Under the pieces are notes generated by a model. It was not told the DNA's origin. It ran no database searches and saw only the letters and a program-made list of their open reading frames with translations. DNA of 42,834 bases from JANPCX01 sp031431125 (GTDB taxonomy: Bacteria; Pseudomonadota; Gammaproteobacteria; Burkholderiales; Burkholderiaceae_C): assembly GCA_031431125.1 (NCBI GenBank), contig JANPCX010000088.1, positions 1 to 42,834 on the forward strand. The letters run 5' to 3'. Made by a program: the position numbers and the translations under genes. Shown here in pieces: positions 16,374 through 24,034 of this stretch (the stretch's first letter is position 1; each line of letters starts with the position of its first letter).

Positions 16374-16883
16374 GTGAAATTGAAATCAAAACCCCGAGCT
16401 GATGGGAGTCCTGCTTTGAAAATCAAGAGTGAACGAGATTTTTGGTCCGGCATCTTGTTTTTGGTGGTCGGTATCGCCTTTGCGGTGGGTGCCACCAACT
16501 ACAGCATGGGCGTGGCCGCACGGCCTGGGCCGGGTTACTTCCCTTTGATTCTGAGTTGCCTGATGGCCATTTTGGGCGCCGTTGTATTGTTCAAGTCACT
16601 CACGATTGAAACCGAAGATGGCGACAAGATCGGCGCGATTGCCTGGCGGCCCTTGATCGTCGTGGTGGCTGCAATCACTGTTTTTGCGCTGGCTTTGCCG
16701 CGTTTGGGCCTGGCGATCACGGTGCCCATCCTCATCATCATTGTGAGCATGGCCGGCAGCGAGTTTCGCTGGAAGGGCGTTTTGATCACCTCGATTGTGT
16801 TGACTGTGGGTTCTTGGGCTATCTTCATCGCAGGTTTGAATTTGACCATTCCGCTTTGGCCCGTTTATCTGGCCGCGCACTGA
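16374..16883 (+). CDS. tctB: Tripartite tricarboxylate transporter small permease TctB
   Basis: 169-residue inner-membrane protein of the TctB family (PF07331), the small subunit of a TTT-type secondary transporter that takes up citrate-like carboxylates with a periplasmic TctC/Bug receptor. It has four hydrophobic helices (about 26-46, 55-75, 88-118 and 130-165) and the TctB signature GVAARPGPGYFPLILS between helices 1 and 2. GTG start with AGGAGG 7 nt upstream. tctA follows after 33 bp. No TctC gene is in the window, so the binding protein is encoded elsewhere; substrate unknown. Confidence 0.9.
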   Translation: MKLKSKPRADGSPALKIKSERDFWSGILFLVVGIAFAVGATNYSMGVAARPGPGYFPLILSCLMAILGAVVLFKSLTIETEDGDKIGAIAWRPLIVVVAAITVFALALPRLGLAITVPILIIIVSMAGSEFRWKGVLITSIVLTVGSWAIFIAGLNLTIPLWPVYLAAH

Positions 16884-16916
16884 GCCGTCGCCTGCAGTAA
16901 CGAACAAGATCACACC

Positions 16917-18431
16917 ATGGACTTAATTAACAACCTTACCCTCGGTTTCAGCGTCGCCTTCACGCTGAACAACATGATGTACGCCTTTTTTGGTGCCTTG
17001 CTCGGCACCTTGATTGGTGTTCTGCCCGGCCTTGGGCCTGTCGCCACCATCGCCATGTTGTTGCCCTCCATTTACGCCCTGGATGCGGCACCCGCACTGA
17101 TCATGTTGGCGGGTATCTATTACGGCGCCCAGTACGGCGGCTCCACCACGGCGATTTTGATCAACGTGCCCGGTGAGTCCAGCTCGGTCGTGACAGCGAT
17201 TGACGGCTACCAAATGGCGCGCCATGGGCGTGCGGGCGCGGCGCTGTCGGCAGCCGGTCTGGGCTCATTCTTCGCGGGTTGCGTCGGCACCGTCATCATC
17301 GCGGCCTTTGCGCCGCCACTGACCGAGTTGGCCTTCAAGTTCGGACCCGCAGAGTATTTTTCGCTGATGACCTTGGGTTTGATTGGCGCGGTTGTGTTGG
17401 CCTCCGGATCGCTGATCAAAGCCATTTCCATGATCATCTTGGGCTTGCTTTTGGCGCAAATCAACACCGACGTGATTTCGGGTGTGGCGCGCTACAGCTT
17501 TGACGTGCCGGAACTCACCGACGGCATCAACTTCGTCGTGATTGCGATGGGTATCTTTGGTTTTGGCGAGATCATCGCCAACCTCGGACAGCCCGAAGAA
17601 GACCGCGAGGTGTTCACCAAAGACGTGAAAGGCTTGTGGCCCACCAAACAAGACTTCAAAGACGCCTGGCCCGCTGTCTTGCGCGGGACTGCATTGGGTT
17701 CGGTGCTGGGTGTTTTGCCTGGTGGCGGTGCACTGTTGGCCTCTTTTGCAGCCTACACGCTGGAGAAGAAAACCAAAGGACGTGTCGGCGAAGTACCTTT
17801 CGGCAAAGGCAACATCCGCGGTGTGGCTGGCCCTGAAGCTGCCAACAACGCAGGCGCCCAAACTTCTTTCATTCCCATGCTGACCTTGGGCATTCCGCCC
17901 AACGCGGTGATGGCCTTGATGGTGGGCGCGATGACGATCAAGGGCATCCAGCCTGGCCCCCAAGTGATGACCAGCAACCCCGAGTTGTTCTGGGGCTTGA
18001 TCGCTTCCATGTGGGTGGGCAATGCCATGCTCATCATCTTGAACCTGCCTTTGATCGGCATTTGGATCAAGTTGCTGACTGTGCCCTACCGTTATTTGTT
18101 CCCAGCCATCACGCTCTTCTGTTGCATAGGCGTGTACTCGCTGAACAACAACACCTTTGACGTCTTCTTGACCGCGCTGTTCGCAGTGATCGGTTACGGC
18201 TTCTACAAACTCAGTTGCGAGCCGGCACCGCTGCTGCTCGGTTTCATCTTGGGCCCGATGATGGAAGAAAACCTGCGCCGTGCACTGCTCTTGTCGCGTG
18301 GCGACTGGAGCACCTTCGTGACCCGTCCCCTGTCCGGTGCTTTGCTCGGCGCGGCTTTGTTGATGATCATCATCGTCATGTTGCCGTCCATCAAGAACAA
18401 ACGCGAGGAGGCGTTCAAAGACGCCGATTGA
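16917..18431 (+). CDS. tctA: Tripartite tricarboxylate transporter large permease TctA
   Basis: 504-residue permease with about 11-12 membrane helices (PF01970). The conserved first half is unmistakable: LPGLGPVATIAMLLP, YYGAQYGGSTTAILINVPGE and YQMARHGRAGAAL. The mirrored second half is LPGGGALLASFAAY then GVAGPEAANNAGAQTSFIPM and LGIPPNAVMALM. It forms the substrate channel with TctB, 33 bp upstream; both are one operon ending at the hairpin at 18461. Typical family length. The binding protein that sets specificity is missing here. Confidence 0.94.
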   Translation: MDLINNLTLGFSVAFTLNNMMYAFFGALLGTLIGVLPGLGPVATIAMLLPSIYALDAAPALIMLAGIYYGAQYGGSTTAILINVPGESSSVVTAIDGYQMARHGRAGAALSAAGLGSFFAGCVGTVIIAAFAPPLTELAFKFGPAEYFSLMTLGLIGAVVLASGSLIKAISMIILGLLLAQINTDVISGVARYSFDVPELTDGINFVVIAMGIFGFGEIIANLGQPEEDREVFTKDVKGLWPTKQDFKDAWPAVLRGTALGSVLGVLPGGGALLASFAAYTLEKKTKGRVGEVPFGKGNIRGVAGPEAANNAGAQTSFIPMLTLGIPPNAVMALMVGAMTIKGIQPGPQVMTSNPELFWGLIASMWVGNAMLIILNLPLIGIWIKLLTVPYRYLFPAITLFCCIGVYSLNNNTFDVFLTALFAVIGYGFYKLSCEPAPLLLGFILGPMMEENLRRALLLSRGDWSTFVTRPLSGALLGAALLMIIIVMLPSIKNKREEAFKDAD

Positions 18432-18460
18432 GCCGCTGGCTCGCTGGTGCGAAGCAAAAG

Positions 18461-18480
18461 CCGCCTTCGGGCGGTTTTTT
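18461..18480 (+). terminator. Rho-independent terminator of tctBA
   Basis: CCGCC-TTCG-GGCGG followed by six Ts, 29 bp after the tctA stop. A UUCG tetraloop on a 5-bp GC stem, extended by a G-T pair and A-T pairs. Confidence 0.92.
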
Positions 18481-18554
18481 GTTGCCATTTGGTCAGCACT
18501 GTTGTTCTTTGCCGGTCCTCATCTGTTGGCCGCTTCAGCGCAGAATGTGCTTCC

Positions 18555-18605
18555 ATGGTCAACGCCCTTGTTCACCCGTTTTGGTCCCGGAGCCTTTCCC
18601 CATGA
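18555..18605 (+). CDS. Possible 16-codon upstream ORF of the gamma-glutamyltransferase gene
   Basis: ATG 18555 opens MVNALVHPFWSRSLSP and its TGA overlaps the ATGATG start of the transferase gene (18602..18607). CAGAAT (18541-18546) lies 8 nt before this ATG, the same spacing seen at the leaderless-looking starts in this window. The transferase ATG itself has no Shine-Dalgarno sequence, so coupling through a short leader ORF is possible. This is a positional argument only; the peptide resembles nothing I know. Confidence 0.22.
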   Translation: MVNALVHPFWSRSLSP

Positions 18606-20221
18606 TGTCCCCATTTGATTGGACCGCTGGATATCCCAGCCAGCGTTTGCCCGTGTTTGGCCGCAACGTAGTGTCCACCTCGCACCCCCTGGGCGCGCAG
18701 GCAGGGCTGCGCATGCTGCTGCAGGGCGGCAACGCCGTGGACGCTGCCGTGGCCACCGCCGCCGCCATGGCCATCTTGGAGCCGGTCAGCAACGGCTTGG
18801 GCTCGGACTCGTTTTGCATTTTGTGGGACGGAAAAACGCTGCATGGCCTGAACGCGAGTGGTCGCGCGCCACAAGGGTGGACACCCCAATACTTCAAAAA
18901 CAAATACGGTGCCGACAGTTCCAGCCCGCCGCAACGCGGCTGGGACAGCGTCACCGTGCCCGGCGCAGTGAGCAGTTGGATGGCTTTGAGCGAACGTTTC
19001 GGAAAACTGCCTTTTGCTGACCTGATGCAACCCGCCATTGAAATCGCCGAGCGCGGTTATTCCGTGCCTTTCATCATTCAGCAGAAATGGGCAGCGGCCG
19101 AGCCGCTGCTGCGCGACTTACCGGGCTTCGCGCAAGCCTTGCTGCCCAAAGGCCGAGCGCCCGAGGTGGGTGAGCTGTTTCAGTTCAAGGAGGCCGCCCG
19201 CTCGCTGCGTTTGATCGCCGAAAGCAAAGGGCAAGCCTTTTATGGCGGTGAGATTGCCGAGGCGGCAGCCCGGCATGCCCACGACCATGGTGCGGTGATG
19301 AAGGTGGAAGACTTTGCGAGTTATCGCCCCGAATGGGTCACGCCGCTTTCCAAAAACTACCGCGGCCGCACCCTGCACGAGATTCCGCCCAACGGCCAAG
19401 GCATTTCGGCCTTGATCGCTTTGGGCATCTTGGAACACCTGGACCTGCGCAGCTTGAAGGTGGACAGCGTGGCATCGCAGCACCTGCAAATTGAGGCCAT
19501 GAAATTGGCCTTCGCCGACACCTACCGTTATGTGGCCGAACCCGCTTGCATGGACATCACGCCAGAGCAGATGCTGGACGATGCCTATTTGGCTTCGCGC
19601 GCCCGTTTGATCGACCGAAACAAGGCCCAAGATTTCCAAGCCGGCACCCCAGTCAAGGGCGGCACGGTCTACCTGACAGCCGCCGATGAGCGGGGAATGA
19701 TGGTCAGCTTCATTCAAAGCAACTACATGGGCTTTGGCTCGGGTGTGGTGGTGCCGGGTTACGGCCTTTCCATGCAAAACCGAGGCCATGGTTTCAGCTT
19801 GCTTGAATCCAGCCGCAATGTGGTGGCGCCCGGCAAACGCCCCTTCCACACCATCATCCCCGGATTCTTGACCCGCGACGGCCAAGCCCTGATGAGTTTT
19901 GGTGTGATGGGCGCCAACATGCAGCCGCAAGGCCATGTGCAAAGTTTGGTGCGCATGCTGGACTACGGCCAACACCCGCAGGCCGCTTGCGATGCGCCCC
20001 GCTGGCGTTTCAACCAGGGGCTTGAGATCAATGTGGAAGCCGGCATGAACCCCGCCACGGTTCAGGGCCTGGCCGACTTGGGCCACCACATGGCGGTGAT
20101 TCAAGACAGCTACCAAGACTTCGGTGCGGGCCAGTTCATTTGGCGTCTCGGTGACCCCGCTACACAAGGTTATGTGGCCGCCAGCGATTCGCGCCGCGAT
20201 GGGCAGGCTGTGGCGTTTTGA
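18602..20221 (+). CDS. Gamma-glutamyltransferase family protein (YwrD-like)
   Basis: 539-residue Ntn-hydrolase of the gamma-glutamyltranspeptidase family (PF01019), which cleaves or transfers gamma-glutamyl groups after self-cleavage before a catalytic Thr. Family landmarks: HPLGAQAGLRMLLQGGNAVDAAVA near the N-terminus, SVTVPGAVSSW, EIPPNGQG and IEAMKLAFADTYRYV. The self-processing region is KGGTVYLTAADERG followed by MVSFIQSN, with Thr before VYL in place of the TTH of classical GGT, as in the YwrD-type subgroup. No signal peptide is visible at ATG 18602, so it is probably cytoplasmic, unlike classical periplasmic GGT. The longer frame opening at 18215 overlaps tctA and is not credible. The exporter gene starts 3 nt after the stop. 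Confidence 0.87.
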   Translation: MMSPFDWTAGYPSQRLPVFGRNVVSTSHPLGAQAGLRMLLQGGNAVDAAVATAAAMAILEPVSNGLGSDSFCILWDGKTLHGLNASGRAPQGWTPQYFKNKYGADSSSPPQRGWDSVTVPGAVSSWMALSERFGKLPFADLMQPAIEIAERGYSVPFIIQQKWAAAEPLLRDLPGFAQALLPKGRAPEVGELFQFKEAARSLRLIAESKGQAFYGGEIAEAAARHAHDHGAVMKVEDFASYRPEWVTPLSKNYRGRTLHEIPPNGQGISALIALGILEHLDLRSLKVDSVASQHLQIEAMKLAFADTYRYVAEPACMDITPEQMLDDAYLASRARLIDRNKAQDFQAGTPVKGGTVYLTAADERGMMVSFIQSNYMGFGSGVVVPGYGLSMQNRGHGFSLLESSRNVVAPGKRPFHTIIPGFLTRDGQALMSFGVMGANMQPQGHVQSLVRMLDYGQHPQAACDAPRWRFNQGLEINVEAGMNPATVQGLADLGHHMAVIQDSYQDFGAGQFIWRLGDPATQGYVAASDSRRDGQAVAF

Positions 20222-20223
20222 GC

Positions 20224-21138
20224 ATGGTGTCCCCTGCAGGCAAGCCGGCGCTCTCCGTTGGCCTGGCCCTGGCCATTGCGGGTTCCGTGGCATTCTCGGG
20301 CAAGGCCATCATCGTCAAGCTCGCTTACCAGCATGGCGTGGATGCGGTCACCCTCATCATGTACCGCATGCTTTTTGCGTTGCCACTTTTTTTGTTACTG
20401 ACCTGGTGGGCCAGCCGGGGGCAGCCGTCGCTGACCCAACGTGATGCCGCTGTTGTCGTGGGACTGGGATTCTGTGGCTACTACCTGGCGAGTTTTTTGG
20501 ACTTCGCGGGTTTGCAGTACATCAGTGCCAGCTTGGAGCGTTTGATTCTTTACCTCAACCCCACCTTGGTGTTGGCACTGGGTGTTTTTCTCTTCAAGAA
20601 GAAAGTCTCGCGGCGTGCATTGCTGGCCATGGCGGTGAGCTACAGCGGCGTGTTGCTGGTGTTTGGTCATGAGTTATTGACACAACAGTCGGCGCAAGCA
20701 ACGTCAGCGAGCCAAACCGCCTGGGGTGCAACGCTGGTGTTTGGCAGTGCGGTCAGTTACGCGGTGTACTTGGCATTCAGCGGCCAGGAGGTCCAACGTT
20801 TAGGAGCCTTGCGCCTGACGGGGCTGGCCACCACGGTGGCCTGTGTGTTGTGCATCCTGCAGTTTGTGCTGCTGCGGCCTTGGTCCGCCATGGTGGTGGC
20901 GCCTGAGGTGCTGTGGTTGTCGCTGCTCAACGCCACCTTGTGTACGTTTGCGCCGGTGTTGATGGTGATGATGGCGATCGAGCGCATCGGTGCCACGATG
21001 ACGGCACAAACCGGCATGGTGGGACCGTTGTCCACGCTGTTGATGGGCGTGCTGATCCTTGGTGAGCCGTTCACGTTGTGGATTGCGGTGGGCACTGGCT
21101 TGGTCTTGGCTGGAATCTGGATGTTGGCTCGGCGGTAA
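20224..21138 (+). CDS. EamA/DMT-family transporter
   Basis: 304-residue membrane protein of the drug/metabolite transporter superfamily with ten predicted helices in two EamA repeats (about 10-145 and 160-295). Typical features are the first helix with SGKAIIVKLAY, RMLFALPLFLL, YLASFLDFAGLQYISASLER at the end of the first repeat, and APVLMVMMAIERIGAT with GPLSTLLMGVLILGEPFT in the second. The substrate (amino acids or metabolites) is unknown. ATG 20224 lies 2 nt after the transferase stop; a TTG at 20218 would overlap it. The coupling suggests export or uptake related to gamma-glutamyl or amino-acid metabolism, which is inference. Confidence 0.88.
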   Translation: MVSPAGKPALSVGLALAIAGSVAFSGKAIIVKLAYQHGVDAVTLIMYRMLFALPLFLLLTWWASRGQPSLTQRDAAVVVGLGFCGYYLASFLDFAGLQYISASLERLILYLNPTLVLALGVFLFKKKVSRRALLAMAVSYSGVLLVFGHELLTQQSAQATSASQTAWGATLVFGSAVSYAVYLAFSGQEVQRLGALRLTGLATTVACVLCILQFVLLRPWSAMVVAPEVLWLSLLNATLCTFAPVLMVMMAIERIGATMTAQTGMVGPLSTLLMGVLILGEPFTLWIAVGTGLVLAGIWMLARR

Positions 21139-21240
21139 CGTGCCCATGCGCTCGTTGGATTCCCTGCTGGCTTTGGGGCTGCCCGCGGGGCAACTGAGAT
21201 CTGGCTATGCTGCGCGCACTGAACTGCTTGGAGTTGAACC

Positions 21241-21615
21241 ATGTTGATCGCCGTCTGGCTGATTGCACTTCTCGCTTTGGGGCTTTGGACCCTGGGTGCT
21301 TGGGGTCTGCACGCCCTCTTGGTCGCATTGCCCAATGATTGGAGCGGCTTGGCCGTTTGGGTTGAAAAACTGCCTGCGAACCCTTGGCTAGAGAACTTCT
21401 TTCCAGGCTGGCAAAGCGCCGTGACTTGGGTGTTGACACTCACCGAGAGCGCTTTGTCGTGGGCCGGCGGTGCGGCTGACGTGATGGGCTGGGCGGTGTG
21501 GCTGATCTGGGGCCTGGGGGCCTTGTTTTTATTGGGCTGCGCGGTGGTCGGCAGTTTGGTCGTGGCCTTGGTGCGCAAAAGCATGCCGAAAGCGCCTGCG
21601 GCACAGGGCCGCTGA
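21241..21615 (+). CDS. Small hypothetical membrane protein
   Basis: 124 residues; GGAG lies 8 nt before ATG 21241. Three hydrophobic segments are visible: about 2-30 (VWLIALLALGLWTLGAWGLH), a weaker tryptophan-rich middle part near 55-70, and about 82-112 (VMGWAVWLIWGLGALFLLGC), followed by a basic tail ending in PKAPAAQGR. Tryptophan is strikingly common. I recognise no family. It stands alone between the DMT transporter gene and the methyltransferase gene. Confidence 0.68.
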   Translation: MLIAVWLIALLALGLWTLGAWGLHALLVALPNDWSGLAVWVEKLPANPWLENFFPGWQSAVTWVLTLTESALSWAGGAADVMGWAVWLIWGLGALFLLGCAVVGSLVVALVRKSMPKAPAAQGR

Positions 21616-21640
21616 GGGCAGGCGAGGGCAGGCGAGGGCA
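21614..21640 (+). repeat. Tandem 10-bp repeat
   Basis: GAGGGCAGGC is repeated 2.7 times starting inside the stop codon of the small membrane-protein gene. Probably replication slippage; no function seen. Confidence 0.7.
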
Positions 21641-21711
21641 CTTAGGGCCTGTTTAGTGTGAACAGGCCCAAGTTAGCATCGACTGTTCGCACCGTTGCTT
21701 CTTCGTTGACC

Positions 21712-22947
21712 ATGCCTGCTGAAAAATCCGTTCCTGAACCCGATACGCCCAGCGACACCGACCAGTTCATCGCCCTGTGGCAACAGCATGCTGGTCAAAC
21801 CGACTGGCAGAACCTGACCCTGTCCAAATACCGGGGCGAACTGCTTGACTTGCGCCAGCTCATCGTTCGGCCCGTGGTCTTGCGCGGTGAGCTGCAGTTG
21901 TCCTTCGTTTGGCGATACGGCACCCGTGACATCACCAAAAATTGGGCCCTGCCGGCAGGGATAGAACACGTGGTCCAGTTGTTGGACCATGATTTCCAGC
22001 ACGCCCATCTGCACACCCCGGCGGCAATTCACCAGCTCAGCATCAGTAAAAAGGGCCGCAGCCATTTGGTGAGCAAGGCCTTGCAGGCGGATGATTTAAC
22101 AGAGGGGATGGACACGGGCGGGGCACCCGCCCACGACCGCAGCAAGAACCGCTTTGTCGATCTCTCCCGCCCTTGGCTCACCGCCCTCGGTGTGACCGAT
22201 GCACAGCGGCAGCTGGTTCCCTCCATGTCGCGCAAGTGGAAGCAGATCAACAAATTCGTTGAGGTGTTTGCCCATGCGTTTGACAGCTCCACCTTGGTTC
22301 ACCAAAAGGCGGTGAAGGTGGTGGACTTCGGTGCCGGCAAGGGCTACCTCACCTTTGCGCTGCACGACCACCTGCGAACCCAAAAAGGCTTGCAAGCCGA
22401 GGTCACAGGGGTGGAATTGCGCAGCGACTTGGTGCGGCTGTGCAACACGGCCATCAAAAGCTGCCATTTGGAAGGGCTGAATTTTTCTGAAGGGGATGTT
22501 CGCACCGCGCCGCTGCCCGCAGTGGACGTGATGATCGCCTTGCACGCCTGTGACGTCGCGACCGACTACGCCATTCACAGCGGCATCCGCGCTGGCGCCG
22601 CCATCATCATGTGCTCGCCCTGTTGCCACAAACAAATTCGGCCCCAGTTGCTCAGCCCGCATCCGCTGCGGCCGATTTTGCAGCACGGCATTCATTTGGG
22701 CCAAGAGGCTGAAATGCTCACCGACGGCCTGCGCGCCTTGCTGTTAGAGGCCAGCGGTTATGCGACGCAGGTGTTTGAATTCATTGCACTGGAACACACC
22801 AGCAAGAACAAAATGATTCTGGCGGTGAAGCGGGACAAGGCCGTTGATGCCACAGCGGTGTGGCGGCAAATCGAAGAGATCAAAACTTTCTACGGCATCA
22901 AGGAGCAGTGTTTAGAGACGCTGCTCAAACAAGATTCGGTTGTTTGA
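21712..22947 (+). CDS. Class I SAM-dependent methyltransferase (Methyltransf_32-like)
   Basis: 411 residues. The SAM-binding motif VVDFGAGKGYLTFALHDHL lies at about 205-223, preceded by SRKWKQINKFVEVFAHAF, and followed by VTGVELRSDLVRLCN (acidic residue of motif II), ALHACDVATDYAI and the characteristic MCSPCCHKQI. The cysteine pair in SPCCH is shared with the Methyltransf_32 group, related to eukaryotic TRM13/METTL25-like proteins, so an RNA substrate is possible but not shown. The N-terminal 170 residues are a separate domain of unknown role. ATG 21712 is preferred to a GTG at 21658. The 3' end overlaps the convergent deaminase gene by 23 bp. Confidence 0.82.
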   Translation: MPAEKSVPEPDTPSDTDQFIALWQQHAGQTDWQNLTLSKYRGELLDLRQLIVRPVVLRGELQLSFVWRYGTRDITKNWALPAGIEHVVQLLDHDFQHAHLHTPAAIHQLSISKKGRSHLVSKALQADDLTEGMDTGGAPAHDRSKNRFVDLSRPWLTALGVTDAQRQLVPSMSRKWKQINKFVEVFAHAFDSSTLVHQKAVKVVDFGAGKGYLTFALHDHLRTQKGLQAEVTGVELRSDLVRLCNTAIKSCHLEGLNFSEGDVRTAPLPAVDVMIALHACDVATDYAIHSGIRAGAAIIMCSPCCHKQIRPQLLSPHPLRPILQHGIHLGQEAEMLTDGLRALLLEASGYATQVFEFIALEHTSKNKMILAVKRDKAVDATAVWRQIEEIKTFYGIKEQCLETLLKQDSVV

Positions 22948-23974
22948 AGACCGCGTCAATCTGCTGCAACCAAACCTCTTGCCGCTGCAGCGGCGCAAAA
23001 CTTGCCGTGATGCTGTGCCGCAATAGTTCCCAAGCGTGGCGGGCGGTGAGCTGGGGCAAGGCGGCAAAGGTGTCAACGTAGTTTTGCAGCACATATCCCC
23101 CGAAGTAGGCCGGATCGTCGGAGTTCAGCGTCACCACCAACCCCGCGTCCAAGAGCGCCGGCAGGTTGTGCTGGCTCAAGTCTTTGAAGACGCAGAGCTT
23201 GACGTTCGACAAGGGGCAGACCGTCAGCGGTATGGCTTCGTGCACCAAGCGCTGCACCAGCTGCGGGTCTTCCAGGCAGCGCACACCGTGGTCGATGCGC
23301 TGCACTTTCAACACATCCAGCGCCGCGCGGATGTACTCGGGCGGTCCTTCTTCGCCTGCGTGGGCCACCAGGTGCAGTCCAAAGTCTTGGGCGCGGGCAA
23401 ACACGCGGGCAAATTTTTCCGGGGGGTGGCCGAGTTCGCTGCTGTCCAGGCCTACACCGGCGATGTGCAGCAGATAGGGCTGGGCTTGTTCCAGCGTGTC
23501 AAAGGCTTGTTCTTCGCTCAAGTGGCGCAAAAAACACAGGATGAGCAAGCTGCTGATGCCCCACTGTTTTTCGGCGGCGATGCAGGCCCGTTTCAAGCCG
23601 TGGATCACCGTGCCCATGGCCACACCACGTTCGGTGTGGGTTTGCGGGTCAAAGAACAGCTCGGCGTGCACCACGCCATCGGCAACCGCGCGGGCGAAGT
23701 AGGCCATGGCCATGTCGAAGAAGTCTTCTTCTGTGCGCAAGACGCCGGCGCCAGCGTAATAAATATCGAGAAAACTTTGCAGGTCGGTGAAGGCGTAGGC
23801 TTGCCGTAGTGCCGCGACATTCGCGTAGGGCAAGCGGATGCCGTTACGCTGTGCCAGCGCAAAAATCAACTCGGGTTCGAGTGAGCCTTCTATGTGGATG
23901 TGCAGCTCGGCCTTGGGTGCACGGGCCATCAGGGAAGGCAACATGGATTTCGCAATGGCATTGAAGTCGATCAT
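22925..23974 (-). CDS. Adenosine/adenine deaminase
   Basis: 349-residue zinc-dependent amidohydrolase of the adenosine deaminase family. Metal and catalytic residues are present: HIHIEGSLEPE (His25, His27), HAGEEGPPEYI with the following IDHGVR, and LNSDDPAYFGG. The combination HIEGSLEPE and the short length fit the bacterial adenine-deaminase (aminohydrolase) subgroup as well as true adenosine deaminase, so the product is hypoxanthine or inosine. It lies 60 bp downstream of guaD on the same strand, and together they convert guanine and adenine towards xanthine and hypoxanthine. I therefore leave the symbol open (add or ade). Confidence 0.9.
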   Translation of the reverse strand: MIDFNAIAKSMLPSLMARAPKAELHIHIEGSLEPELIFALAQRNGIRLPYANVAALRQAYAFTDLQSFLDIYYAGAGVLRTEEDFFDMAMAYFARAVADGVVHAELFFDPQTHTERGVAMGTVIHGLKRACIAAEKQWGISSLLILCFLRHLSEEQAFDTLEQAQPYLLHIAGVGLDSSELGHPPEKFARVFARAQDFGLHLVAHAGEEGPPEYIRAALDVLKVQRIDHGVRCLEDPQLVQRLVHEAIPLTVCPLSNVKLCVFKDLSQHNLPALLDAGLVVTLNSDDPAYFGGYVLQNYVDTFAALPQLTARHAWELLRHSITASFAPLQRQEVWLQQIDAVFKQPNLV

Positions 23975-24034
23975 GCTCTGTTCTCAAAAAATAAGCCGCC
24001 GTGTGCCTGGACAGCAGAGAGTTGGTCTTCTGTG

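Noticed and set aside
17265..18488. 407-codon open frame antisense to tctA
   Set aside because: Shadow frame rich in Gln/His; tctA motifs are clear on the plus strand.
19118..20293. 391-codon open frame antisense to the gamma-glutamyltransferase gene
   Set aside because: Shadow frame; no membrane, signal or domain pattern.
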